Of a stretch of 64,000 nt of DNA, positions 44,846 through 56,889 are shown in pieces. The notes beneath the pieces are model-generated. The model did no database searches, was not told where the DNA came from, and was given only the letters and a program-made list of their open reading frames with translations. Source of the stretch: Sambucus nigra (lineage: Eukaryota > Streptophyta > Magnoliopsida > Dipsacales > Adoxaceae). The DNA lies in contig OX422216.1 of the NCBI GenBank assembly GCA_949130495.1, positions 101,935,967 to 101,999,966 of the forward strand, written 5' to 3'. How positions within the stretch are numbered: position 1 is the first letter of the stretch; the number at the start of each line of letters is the position of its first letter. The position numbers and the translations under genes are program-made.

Positions 44846-46358
44846 TGACGCGACTTAAAAAGTGTGTATCTAACATGTGTGATTACGACTCAAGTACAAG
44901 TCAGTCGCTTAAGTAATAATCTGGTAAATCGGGTGTCAACCTCAGGGAATAAGATGCAGATGATGACGATTAATGGGAAAGACGATTAACCCTATGGTTG
45001 AATTATAGAAAGAAGGAAAATATTATGGTTTGTGAAACTTCCTATCAACAAAATTAATTTAATTAAAGTAGTAAATGAACTACGTATGCAAGAATAACAA
45101 AGTGAATGTTAAATCAATGTGGGAAAATGGAGTTAGAGTACACTCCACCGAACCATCAGTGATTACTCAGAACATAAAAACTTCAAAAACCTAATTCTCA
45201 ATTCAAAGAAACATCAAATACTTTCTAATCATTCGACATATGAGGATTTTACTCCTCACATTATCAAATCAAAAATTGTATTTGACAAAAATGATAAATT
45301 ATCAAAATGCCAATTTCACCCATAAACATTCTGGTTACCTTGGGCAAATGGAATTAAAAGACCTACTGCCATTATTTTCATAAAATTAAAACCTTGAATT
45401 GTTAATTACATTTTATTCTCTTTTAAATCTATTTGTAACACCTAGGTTGGGTTCATTTACCCTAACCTGCTAAAAACTTAGTCGGACATAGCTACGTGGG
45501 AAATAACAAAAACTCTAATATTTCATGCTTTGGAAATTGTGATGAAACTATTGCTAAACATTCATGGGAGTCTTAGATTCCTAGAAGAAAAAAACATGCG
45601 AAGAGGGAGAATATGAAAGAACAAGACAGAGAAGACAAACTTGATATTAAAATCTTGAAATTGATCCACAATAATGTAGCTTTAGTGCACGAATTTAATC
45701 TAGGATTCTTGCCTCATGTCCTCTCTAATTCATAGGTAAAACTAACTAAAGATATCTTGAATAATGAATGAATAATAATACCACGTTTTTCTAAGAGTTT
45801 TAATCTTGTACAACTCTAATTTTTAAGTGGGAGAAAAAAAATTCGTTCAGATATCGGTGAACCGGTTGGGTATGGCTTTTATAAATGGGCGAATTGGTTC
45901 TGAATTTCCGTAACAAGGCCAAATCTGCAAACAACAGCAAACCTGTTCGCTTAAGAACCAAACCGGTTCGGACCTTAAAAATCCTTCTTTTCTTTCTTGA
46001 ATTCTTCTCATTTTCATACATCATATCTTCTCAAATGGGACTCGAATTTGGATGTCATTTCTTCATATGTTCTTGTGAAATCGAGGTCTTCAACTTCTCT
46101 TAGGTTTTGCATCTGAATTCCAATTGTATAATTACGTTACTACCCTTGAATTTCCTTCTTTTCTTTTCGATCTTTATTCTTGTTTCTCTCTTGTCTTTAC
46201 GTGCATGAAATACCTATAAAATATAGTAGAAACAAACGAAACACGGTGAACTTGTTTGAAGATGTCAGTAGAAATGATATGAGATAAATCAACTTCAATT
46301 GCAGTGCACGGGGCCTCTAAATTATGGGGGATAAACACGAAGAATTTATTACTAATCA
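44846..46358 (-). mobile_element. 3' LTR of element G
   Basis: 1513 bp inferred from TG (44846) to CA (46358), with a clear polypurine tract on its right side read on the minus strand. Its partner would lie beyond 64000, so the ends are not confirmed by a second copy or TSD. It carries AACCGGTT motifs at 45855-45975. Confidence 0.55.
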
Positions 46359-46371
46359 ACCCCCCAACTTA
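46359..46371 (-). other. Polypurine tract of element G
   Basis: On the minus strand CTAAGTTGGGGGGT precedes the LTR start TGATTAG. It sets the orientation of G. Confidence 0.6.
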
Positions 46372-47925
46372 GAACTTTGATCATCTCGAGCAATGTAAAA
46401 GAATCAAAGCAAGATCAAAGCACTTAAAAAACATTTTATTGGGATAGAACGTCTTTTTCGCGGACAAGCGATTACATTTAACTTATGCAACAGGAATTTA
46501 AACCCCTAGGTTACCCTAGTAGGACGAGTGGTGTCTCGTGAGGGTTTGCAGTGAATATACCCACAAAATTCATTTTTTGACTCAAAGAAAAATCAAAATA
46601 CTTAAAAATTGTACAATTTAAATTCCTTAAAAATAGTCACCGTAAATTTATATTCAAAAAGTATCAATTTGTATGTGTGTGTGTGTGTATGTACGAAGCC
46701 AAGAATTTAACCGCTAACTTCCACTTATTGATCATTAAGTTACTTTTCAAAAATTCATTCAATTTTCACAGAATACTCTCACAAACGAATCACTCGAAAT
46801 GTGGCTATTTCTCTCGATGTGCACGATTTAAAGAGTAAATATAATGAAACACGAGTTCACGCAGAAAATTTGAAAGACAAAATTTTATGTTGAAAAGATC
46901 TCATCATCGAAATATGGTCATTGGAAAAGGGGAAACAGTACCTCTTATCCCCGCCAATTAATCTCTCTTTTTATCTTTTTGTGTCCTATCTATCCACGCG
47001 GTAATTAATTTCGTTATTCGAACTTGGTTAGGACTTTCTCGGGTTATAAGGTGCATTGGGTAATATGGGAATGGTTAGGAAGTTTGGAGTTGGAAAATTT
47101 GCTTGCTTACGATTCCCTTAGGTACTTTTTCGGGCATTGGCTTTTTTTTCCCTAATTTTTTCTTATGTTTTTTCTATTTTTTCTTTTTTTGGGGGCATTT
47201 TTCTTTTTCTTGCCCCTTTTTATTTCACCGTTTGGACTTACTTGATGGAATTTTGTTTTCACAACTCCGTGCTAAATGGATTTTTCGGGTTATCAAATGA
47301 AATTGAGAAATTTATTTGTCTCGATTGGGGTTTGAAAAAAGAGATAATTATTCATTACTTTTTATGGCTCATATTTTTGGTTAAACAAACGATGGTCTAA
47401 CGTCATTTATCCTAATTACTCATTATTTTACCATAAGCGTCTCGAGATTATATTCAATTTAGAAATATTTTTAGTGTATTTTCAAGACAACATCTCCCTC
47501 GTTTCCCGTAATCGATCAAAACTAAGGAATAGAGATCTTCAAGGACTTTTTTAAAAGTTGAATAGAACTTTGAGTTAACCATTAACTTTGATTGATGTAA
47601 TTACTTTGCAAAAGTGAAAAGCTCGAAATCTCATCCGGTTAGTCGATCTCAACACTTATTCGTAAAGTCGTCAATTTTTGCTCAATTTCCATCTTTGGTC
47701 AATTTCGGCTTTGTGAATTTGAATTTTTACAATTTGAGACTTTAAACAAAATTTTAGTGATATCTTTCAAAATTTTAAATTCCAATTTTTATTTATTTTG
47801 AAGAAAAATATTTATGATGTTTTTAGAAAGTTTCAAATTTTCAAATTTTTTGGGGGCATTTTTAAATTTGTGAAATCTTGAAAATGTACGTGTACCCCCC
47901 CCCCCCCCCCGACGTAGACTTTTGT
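46372..47925 (-). other. Noncoding 3' region of element G
   Basis: No coding signal is seen on either strand beyond low-complexity Phe-rich readings of T-rich sequence (47103-47400). A TG microsatellite lies at 46674-46688. Confidence 0.5.
47895..47910. repeat. C16 homopolymer
   Basis: Sixteen consecutive C between TGTA and GACG. The length could be affected by sequencing error. Confidence 0.85.
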
Positions 47926-48173
47926 AATGTCCTCATGCAAAAAGGACTAAGATCTAAACAAAAGAAGGGTGCGTTAAAAAATAGACAAATGACACAATGC
48001 ATAGTTCTTGTATTAATAAAACGACCAGTTACAAGATATAAGATATGATAGAGCTTTACATAGTTCTTTGACAAAAATCAGCAACAAGGACCCAAAAAGA
48101 ACTGCATAAATGATAAACAAAACAAACATCAAACACCAAATACGGGAGCTACTGGAGAGGTGGGTTGGACGGC
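47926..48173 (-). pseudogene. 3' end of the G gene (left of element F)
   Basis: Minus-strand continuation of the gene at 62847-63812 after the TSD of F: DPSRPGRPTHLSSSSRIW stays open across the insertion point. The frame continues into a hydrophobic stretch that is more likely 3' UTR than protein. Confidence 0.45.
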
Positions 48174-48714
48174 TGTGACACCCCGCCTAATTAAATACCG
48201 GGAGATCGGTCATTTATTAAATTAAAATCAAGGTGAACAGTTGGTTCATTCTTAGCATCACTGTCGCAAAATAAAATATACCAATTTAAACACCCTAAAA
48301 ATTAAGCTAAGTGTCAAAACAATTTAAAACTTTATTTCCATTTTATTGAATCCAAATATGTAAACCTTTTTAACAACCAACAGTTTAAGAATCACATAAA
48401 TACTAAGTATGGCAATAACACCCAAGAATTAAAACCATCCAGATAAGCCAAACCAGTTTAATACTATAAATGAAACCATCCTGACAGTAGTTAACTCCCA
48501 AGGATTACTGACTACAGAAAATAAAAATAAACATAGATCTCTGATATAACCAAACTGAAAAAGGAAACGGGCGAGACATGCCCTAACTAAGCAGAACTAA
48601 AATAAGAATAGAATCAATGAAGAGGCCGTCTAAAGCAACGGCCTGCAACTCCCACATCAGCCGCAGCGCGTCCAATCCAAAGAACCTATGCATGATGACC
48701 CTGTGGCTGGGCAC

Positions 48715-48719
48715 CTGTA

Positions 48720-48760
<41 letters not shown>

Positions 48761-50465
48761 AGAGAGAGAAAAAAGACAGGAAACGGGTCAGAGCTCGAGT
48801 GTAAAACAGTTTAAAAAATAGTTTAGCAAGTATTTAAAATGCTTACCGAGTAATGCAACAACCATGTTAGTATGCGACGCTCTCTTGAGAATTCTCACCT
48901 CTCATCTACTGTGCACGCCTACCGTACTAATAAATCTCATAAGTTTATCGAAAATATTCTCCATAAGGTTTTATCACGTGAAAAGCAAGGTTATGATATT
49001 TACTTTAGGAAATCATTCTCTTGAAGATTTCATACGTTATTTAAAAAAACTCATTACTGTTATAAGGTTCTAGAACACTTACAATAAAGTTGAAGCATTT
49101 ATTCATTTATTATCTACTTATACGCACAGTAGAAAGTTCCCGTATAGATATACGTACATATATTAGTCACACATATAATATATATACTAACGACACCCCA
49201 CATAAAATCTATGGTGCTGGCATACTCTGCTATCAAGTCCCCGTATCACTCAAACTAAGGGAAATACTAGTTCGGAATCACTCTCGAACTGTATTAACAC
49301 AACACACAAACAAATGGAGGCGAAGCATAGTTCTAGGTCCTAAGAGGTAAGAACATACCCTCACGTCTCTTAGAACACCTAACTATCATTCTCAGATAGC
49401 CTGTATCGAGGATACTATATTCTAGGGTACGAGTCAATATCCCCCCATAAAGGTCCAATCGAGAAAAGACTGTCCCGGCACGGAAACCTCCATGATAGCA
49501 AGTAGCCCGGGTATGATTTTTACACAAATTCATAATATATGCACAGTCACACAGTCATATATATAAATATTCAAAATTTCTAAATTAGGTGCACCCACGA
49601 CCCATAATTATAACTATCTGATCTTAGCACATATTACCCGATTATCTCGCATAACGGATTCGTCTCTTTTATTCTCATTTATAATTATTTCATACTTACT
49701 TCTAATCTCTCGAAGTATTCTATCTCACTAAGTATAATTTCAGTACGTATACTCTCACTTACCTTCTGGTCTAAATCCTTTATGAGTCTCCATCTTTTAG
49801 TAAACGTACGCACAATTTCCTATGTGTGAATAACTCTCCGTTAACTCACAATTTCATCCCATAATAAATTTCACTCAACGAAGTCTACATAGACCCTACT
49901 GATCCTCTTTAACACCCATTATACTATATCAATAATAATCAAGGGTTCCTACGCATTTTAACCGGAATAAACAAAAAGGGGGGAAATATGCACTTTTCTA
50001 GGAGGGATCGATCAATCGATCAAGCAGTTATGACGAATTCTGCCATTGACAAGTTACGGGTTTGACTCTCCAACCTCCACCAAATCTCCATTAACGATCC
50101 CCAAACTCCCAAACAACATTACTATAGGTACTATACACCTAACTACATGATTTCCTACGTGAAACATGTTCTAATTCATCAATGTTATCGAAATAATGGG
50201 GTAAAATTTACATAAACTTCAAGAACCCTAATTTTGGAAGAAACATCAATTCTTCTAATTATTTCCCATATTTCTTGTTTTTAAATATACCAATTCGTGG
50301 GTAATACTCTACATATGGTGGGTATGTCGAGAATATATTAAATTTCTCTAAACATGCGATTTATGATCTCTAAATTATCAATTTCTTCCATACAACATGT
50401 TTTTTAATATCCTAAACTAACATGGGTGAGACATTAACTAATAAAAAATCAAGATAGATACTTGC
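48715..50465 (-). other. Predicted GC-AG intron in 3' LTR of F
   Basis: Minus strand: CGAG|GCAAGTATC (intron from 50465), CTGAC box (48791-48787), CTTTTTTCTCTCTC tract and ATTACAG|GTGCCCAGCC (acceptor 48716-48715); 1751 nt. Confidence 0.55.
50006..50021 (-). repeat. Shortened TCGATC palindrome block, F 3' LTR
   Basis: Only GATCGATCAATCGATC remains. The partner LTR has a longer block (58703-58739), so about one unit was gained or lost since insertion. Confidence 0.75.
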
Positions 50466-51151
50466 CTCGAGAATATGAGTCTGAATTTCTGAGATTTGAT
50501 GATGTGGTTGTGTTCTCTTTCCTCCGATCTACTCTCCGGCGGTATTTGTGGTGAAAATGGTGCAACTATGGTGGCTCTAGCCTTGGGAAGTTCCTCACCT
50601 TCCTCCCCTAATGGACTCTGTGAAATATACAGGTTCTAACCCTAGAAGACAACCACTAACACCTGATATACTTCTCTAATTTTTGAAGGTAATTAAATCC
50701 CAAAATTAGAAATTACTAAAATGCCTTCTCGGGTTACCGGTTAGGCCTAAAAACGTCCCGAGACCCAAACTAAACCCCTGGGTACACTTTTCTAACTATC
50801 TCGACCTTTCCGAACACATTGGCACACTCGAAATGACCATATGGGCGACTTATAATTTATTGACTTTTAATAATAATAATTTAGTCCCGACACGATACAG
50901 GCGCGTCCTGACTTAATTTCCATAATTGTCATATTATTCCCTCGTGACAATTTTTAATAAATTGAATTCTACATATTACTCTACTCAATAAGTAATATTT
51001 AACAAATCAACAATTTTCCAATAATTACCAACTCTTGTCACGCTAGTAAATATTTAAAACAAATTTTCGAATTAATATTAAATTAATCTATCTCCATTAA
51101 ATTTAATAAATCCCTAAATTTAAAAGCTATAAAAATACGTGGTATTACATA

Positions 51152-51162
51152 TTTCCCCCCTA
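51152..51162 (-). other. Polypurine tract of F
   Basis: On the minus strand TTAGGGGGGAAA lies two bases before the 3' LTR. Confidence 0.9.
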
Positions 51163-51168
51163 ATAACG

Positions 51169-51187
51169 GAATTTCGTCCTGAAATTC
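51169..51187 (-). other. Hairpin next to polypurine tract, F
   Basis: GAATTTC and GAAATTC arms (7 bp, perfect) around a 5-nt loop AGGAC on the minus strand, at the same place as in E2. Confidence 0.55.
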
Positions 51188-52912
51188 AAAAAAATAAGGC
51201 CTACCAGGTAAAACAATTCTGGATACCTTATCAGTGTGCAAACTATTTACATAATAAGGCGCTCAATCACTATAGCCCCCGCCTCACAGCAAGATTGTTT
51301 AACACTCTCATTAAAGACACTTTACATTGTGCTCCTATCCGACAACATTCACATAAGACACGCCTATACATTATTAATTCCCATTATTTCAATATCATTG
51401 GGAGGCCGCACCTCACTACCTGACAACTTCTCGGATTTACCTAAACACAAAACTCCCATTCTGAGAGAAACCATACTAACATCTGACTACTCTTGTTCGC
51501 CTAAAACAGTCGTGAAATTCCACCATAGTCATCAGACTCTAACTCAACCAATCCAAAATTCTGATTATCCTCCCATCTCTTAACATTCAGAGTGAGAAAA
51601 GTTAAGATTTTTCCACACCAAAACCTCAATAAGCATCTTGTTCGTAATAAACAGGTACGAGTGCTCCCACGAAACCCTACCATTAGGTAATATCCTCCCC
51701 CAATTATCGTACTATACTCCACTTGCTAGCTATAACCGTTGTGGAAAAGAAACGATCATAATGAATTCAAAATTACTTTCACACTGCTCCATTAATGGTT
51801 AATCACCGCTCGTCTACTCCCCAAATTATGGGTGATACAACCTGCTCAAAATGAAATGATATCCCCGCTGCTTCCTGAAATCCCATATTGAAGGTGGGAT
51901 TCAAAAATCTCAACTTAATTCAGAAAAATACCGTGTAGGACCACATACCGACGCGATCCTTCCTTTCAAAGGAAAACTGGGCACACTAGATAATATTGTA
52001 AATCACCCCAAAGGAATGTCAGTCACTTACTTCTTGGGCATCTTGTTACACACGTTTGAGGGAACTCTTGATCTTACCTTGAGGTTGTCAACTCATCCAA
52101 GAAACTTTACCGACTTTACTGGCCTCTTCCATTATAGGAATTGTCAATAGCCACAAAATTCTCGGGCTGATCCTCTTGTTCCAACCGATTTCTATTTATG
52201 AGTAGTGCCCGCGGAGACTACTCACTATATCCCGCTCGACATCGACTTCTACTTGAAATGTCTCACATTAAGTGACACTTAATACTCCCCTTCTTTCCTT
52301 TGCGTATATTAAAAGTTTTGACTTGTGCACTTTTCTCCACGATGTGCACTTTTGGACCTTTTATACCATACTTACATCTTCACTCTTTGTACGCGTCAGT
52401 CGCTCTCAACACTTGACTACTTACAACTCCGCTCCGAGTGTTCTCCATAATAATTAAATTTTACCCTTCTCAAGGAATACCCCTTTTTAAATGGCTTCCC
52501 TCAGCCTTCCAACCCAATTCGGGTGTGCTACTCTAGTCGCACACGTATATATGGATTATCGTTCTTTGACACGGCGCTTAAACCACTCTACTACTTCCAC
52601 TTCGTTATGTTAGTCCCACAAACATTTATTCAACATGTCTATTCCCATGTCCCTTTAAATCAGACGATTTTAACATCAGCTAACCAGGATGCCCACACAC
52701 CCTATAAACCGTGCATACTAGCATAAGCATCATATACACTTCACACATAACACCTAATTCTTTATTTCCCTTGTGCTCAGAATGTGGTTACAACACTTGA
52801 ATATTTTCAATCACCTTAGAAATCAAAAACTTTAACTCCTCCTTATCATCGTTCCACCCTTCAACTCGTGGTGGTAAAACAAAACTTTCAATGCTTCCTT
52901 ACCCCACAATCG
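51188..52912 (-). other. F internal region, 3' part, no recognisable gene
   Basis: No RT, RNase H or IN motif is seen. A stretch near 52650-52730 (minus strand ATGCACGGTTTATAGGGTGT) matches 27563-27582 of element A, so the two internal regions are related and collinear. Confidence 0.55.
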
Positions 52913-52920
52913 ACTCCACT

Positions 52921-54468
52921 TAGGGGTGCAACCGGTACGGCTTTTTATCATACCGTACCGTTTTGGTCCGGAAAAAAATGGTTTTGGTTTCATATTATGA
53001 AATAACGAAAACCGATTTTACCTAAACCGAAAATACCGTCAAAAATTTGGTTGGTTTTGGTTTTAGATATAAAAAATTGATTTACCGAATTTACCGTACT
53101 GATATCGTACCAAAATTACCGTACCGAAATACCGTACCAAATTTTTGTGCAGTGTCAAATTATTTTGGGTATCATACTACTTCTATTTATTTTATTTTTC
53201 ATAAGTGAGTTTTTATATTCTCTTTGAATTTAAATTTATTTATTTGAGTATTTGGTTTAAGTGTTAAATAATCATGTTAATTAAAAATATATTTTGTTTA
53301 ATTAATCAAACATTTAACACAAAATGAATTAGGCAGCATTTTGTTAAAATAAAACGAGCCGTTTGTTTTCTTGGCTATATTTCCGTTTTTCCCTTATTTA
53401 ATTTGGGCTTTATATTGTGGTTTGTGTAGAGATCTTTTTTTAGGGTTTCCATTTCATTTTTTTTACCTCTTTCTCTCTCAAAAAGTGCGGCCGTCATTTT
53501 TGTTTGAGCTCTCTCTCTCTCATTTTTTTTTCTTCTTCAACCTTGGGTTGATTTTGAGAAATAATTTTTTGGGCACTTTTATTTGAGAACACCATTTTTT
53601 TATTTTGAGATTTGGCTTTCGATTTGGTGTGGTTACTTCGCTTTGAGATCGGGTTTCCGGTGACAATTTTTTCGGCGCCAGCTGTATTCGAATATGAGTT
53701 CCCTCTGTGTTTTTTGGTGATTTTTTTCCCGACGAGTTCGCTTTTTCGGTGAGTTGTCTTTTCAGGGCGAAGGTTTGTTTTTTCGGTTTTGGAGGTGTGG
53801 ATGATTTTGACTTTCCGACGAACATTTTTTGAGGTAACAGCTCCCTCATTTTTTTAGGCTCATAATCTTGGCTCACTCTCCTCAAGCACCAGCTCCATCA
53901 TCTCATCACACTCTACTCCGGCTTCGGTAGAGGCAAATCGGTCAGTTTGATCTCGTCTCACTCTCATCCATCTCTGACGAAGGTAAACCGGTCATTTTGG
54001 TCTCGTCTCACTCTCCTCCGGCTCCGACAAAAGCATACCGGTTAGTTTGGTCTCTTATCTGTTTAAATCTATTATTCCAAATGCTACAAATGCTAGAAAT
54101 TGTACCTGTTTGTGTATGTTTCTAATTGTTCCAAACAACTAGAAATGCTAGAAATTATAATAGCTAGAAATGCTAGAAATTGTAACAGCTAGAAATGGGT
54201 ATATCAAAATATATACCAGATTTACCGAATGCATAAACCGATTTGAAATTCTGGTATTTACCGGGAAAAAACCGAATTGAAACCAAAATTATCGAAACTA
54301 AAAAAGCCCAAAAATACAGAAAAAATCGAAAAATCGATCGGTTTGGTTTTGGTTTTGGTTTTGAAGTACCAGTCGGTAAATTGGTACGGTACAGTTTTAC
54401 CATATAGAATGTGGTTTTGGTATTGGTAAGGGGTCGTTACCGACCATACCGTACCGGTTGCACCCCTA
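52921..54468. mobile_element. Non-autonomous hAT-like element
   Basis: Perfect terminal inverted repeats TAGGGGTGCAACCGGTACGG lie at both ends of this 1548-bp insert. The 8-bp flanks ACTCCACT (52913-52920) and GCTCCACT (54469-54476) differ at one base, fitting hAT target duplication. Subterminal parts are dense in TACCG/CGGTA and AAACCG motifs, likely transposase-binding sites. The middle (53370-54060) resembles a plant gene start: AGGGTTTCC, CT-rich leader, and three direct repeats of about 50 bp around CTCACTCTCCTCCGGCTCCG. No transposase is recognised. Confidence 0.85.
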
Positions 54469-54476
54469 GCTCCACT

Positions 54477-55560
54477 AGACTTAATTCATAATTCAACTTC
54501 CAATTTACAGATATAATTACCTGCTCCTACTACGATCGAGGTACCAAACTCATAGACTAATGACTAAACATCTTCCTACTTCCAACCTTACTCTAAGTTT
54601 CATGCGTGGGATGTCTCTCAAAGCGAAATCCAAACAAGGACTCCCCCCCGATACACTACTACCTACCATTGTCGATTATCGAAATCCATTAGGCCCTCTA
54701 TCTATAACATGTACCCCTTTATTCCGTCTCTTGATAGAAAAGTTACATCTCCTCCCGTAATTACACTTAACAAAGAACATTTCGCCAATTGTACAATCGT
54801 TCAGTATTGGTGGTAATCCCATTCCATAAAACTCGAATACATACAATCGTGGGTCTCGAGATCCTATCCCCAAACATATGGGTATAACTCTTAACTCTCA
54901 CATCTCTAAAGTATAGATATATATCAATGCGCTCTTCCTAACACCAAGTCCTGAGCGCTAAACACAATAATGAGTTAAATCTTTTCACTTAGCAGTAAAC
55001 CCAATACATACTGAATCATAACAACAAAGTCCCTACACACACCGGGATCGAATATCTCGAGCCCACTATCCCCTCTGAAGTCTCTAGAATAGATAATATA
55101 AGTGCGAGTCTGACCCTCTCTCAGGTGAGGCCTCGCCAGAACAAAACATGCTGCACTAATGCAACCATTTCGATAGCCTAGCAATAACTGCCTACTATCG
55201 TACTAAACATTTCTATAAAGTTGTAACCAAGACAATATCATACTCGTATATCACATCACTAAAACGAGTAATCTTAATAAATTATATAACATTATTAATA
55301 CACCCATTCATCCTCCGCGGATAGCACTAACGATAATCCCGCTACGCTACGAAAAATATTCACATAATAATAATGTTTATAGTTATACACATTAAACTCG
55401 TCTCACATGGTAATCTAGCAATGGACAAAATATAGTGACTCGCTCGTGTCATATAAAACACGCCTCATTGTCCGAGGATAAAACTCATACTTCTACCTTG
55501 CCAATCGTCTGCACAAATAGTCCCCGGACATAACACGTCTGTCAACACCCAAAACAGAAA
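54477..55560 (-). other. Post-gag segment of F shared with element A
   Basis: Read on the minus strand, GGTAGTAGTGTATCGGGG, CCCACGCATGAAACTTAG, TCAAGAGACG and GAGGGCCTAA occur in the same order as in A (27275-27420). It is not pol. Parts look weakly coding but stops occur. Confidence 0.6.
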
Positions 55561-56700
55561 CTATTTTAATCGTTGTCCTTTACTAGGCATCCTACTCTTG
55601 TCCCTTTACTCACTTCAGGAAAACATTAATGCATGTGATTTCAATCTCCACAAAATACCTCTACACATAATCCACTTATCACCTGTCATACTAACCATAT
55701 TAGGAATGTCCTTCTCTCGGACTTTGGTAGGCTCGATTCTTGATGGCTACCCCCGTTGTTCCCTTATCTTTGTTGGCCCTAAGGAACGTTCTTCTGGCTT
55801 CGATAACCCTTACCACCATCGCTTGGAAAGAATTTAGTTATCCGACTCATTTAATGATCCCCCTGATGGGTCTCCCCCTTGCGGTGTTTTACTAACTACT
55901 TTTCATCTAGACTCACTCTCCAATAAATCTTATGATTACTTTAGCTCCCTTCATAAGAGCGTTAACATCTTTATGGACAATGCGTGACATTGTCACCATA
56001 TGGATCGACTGTCCAGCAGAATTCTCTTTAAGTGTTGTCAATCTTTCCTCACGAGTTGATTTCCCACTTAAATTCTTCACTACCATTGGTATCCACTCCC
56101 GTTGATACAAGATTTGCTAAAAGTCTAAATCCATTTACAAATGGACCCCTGTCCGGCCCTTATGTAATGGGTTCAGAACAACGTTCATATCTTATTTTGA
56201 ACAACTGACGAAAGAACGTGCGGTTAAACTGTACCTAAGGTCCTTCCATTGATGCAACATTTCACTACTAACGGTGGTGGTTGACTTCCCCTATTGTAAC
56301 TTTGCTCCACTGAGTCAAGAAAAATTTTACCCAAAATTTTCATTTCTAGTTAACCACACTCCTCCATATACCCAAGCCTTTTGAATATATTACCTTTGTT
56401 GGGTAACACACACAATTCCCTCATTTCTAGAATTTTTGTTGATGACTCTCCTCAATTTTCTTTCATTTGACCCTCTCCCAAGCGTAATACATTGGGTGAG
56501 TCTGATTCGGCTTTTCTTTTGACTATAGTAGCATTTGGAAATCGTAGGCGACGTCCACGCCGTCTTTACAGTCCTGGCCTCTCGTGCCATAATAGGGGTG
56601 ACCTCGACTACGGTCATCATCCTCGAATATACTTTACAACCTCAACTAAGCCCTGCCTTCTGATGTCCGCCTAACGGCCCTCGTCTGACATCCTTCATCG
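55560..56700 (-). pseudogene. Decayed gag of F
   Basis: Minus-strand fragments: a basic start MKDVRRGPLGG near 56697, HMVTMSRIVHKDVNALMKGA and KVIIRFIGE (about 55985-55915) that fits the end of a Gag capsid domain, GDH-MSRITKFFPSDGGKGY (compare GDHKRF in E2), and a zinc-knuckle relic EVFCGD-NHMH-CFP (about 55665-55620). Stops are frequent. No intact domain remains. Confidence 0.45.
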
Positions 56701-56877
56701 CTCGGCACATGCACACATCCGAACGCAATTAGAATTCACTAATATACATACATTATAGTAGGAGAACGTAATCTCACCATAGAAATCAACAATCCTAAAC
56801 ATAAGGCTCTACATGAAACAAAGCAATGCTGAAAGCATAATAAGCCGCACAGATCCTAAAGGACAGTAGAACCTGAT

Positions 56878-56889
56878 GCTCTGATACCA
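56878..56889 (-). other. Primer-binding site of F (initiator tRNA-Met)
   Basis: Plus-strand GCTCTGATACCA, perfect, two bases from the 5' LTR of F. Confidence 0.93.

Larger units (their letters stand above)
48174..51149 (-). mobile_element. 3' LTR of F
   Basis: TGTGACACC to GGTATTACA on the plus strand. It includes a (TA)n tract at 48726-48758 within the predicted intron, between branch box and acceptor. Confidence 0.92.

Noticed and set aside
47895..47910. C16 run as a polypurine tract on the minus strand
   Set aside because: No LTR start follows it; the better tract of G is at 46359-46371. The run may also be inflated by sequencing error.
51188..56700. Full pol gene in element F
   Set aside because: None of the RT, RNase H or IN motifs found in E1 and E2 could be read in any frame; only gag relics and the segment shared with A are seen.
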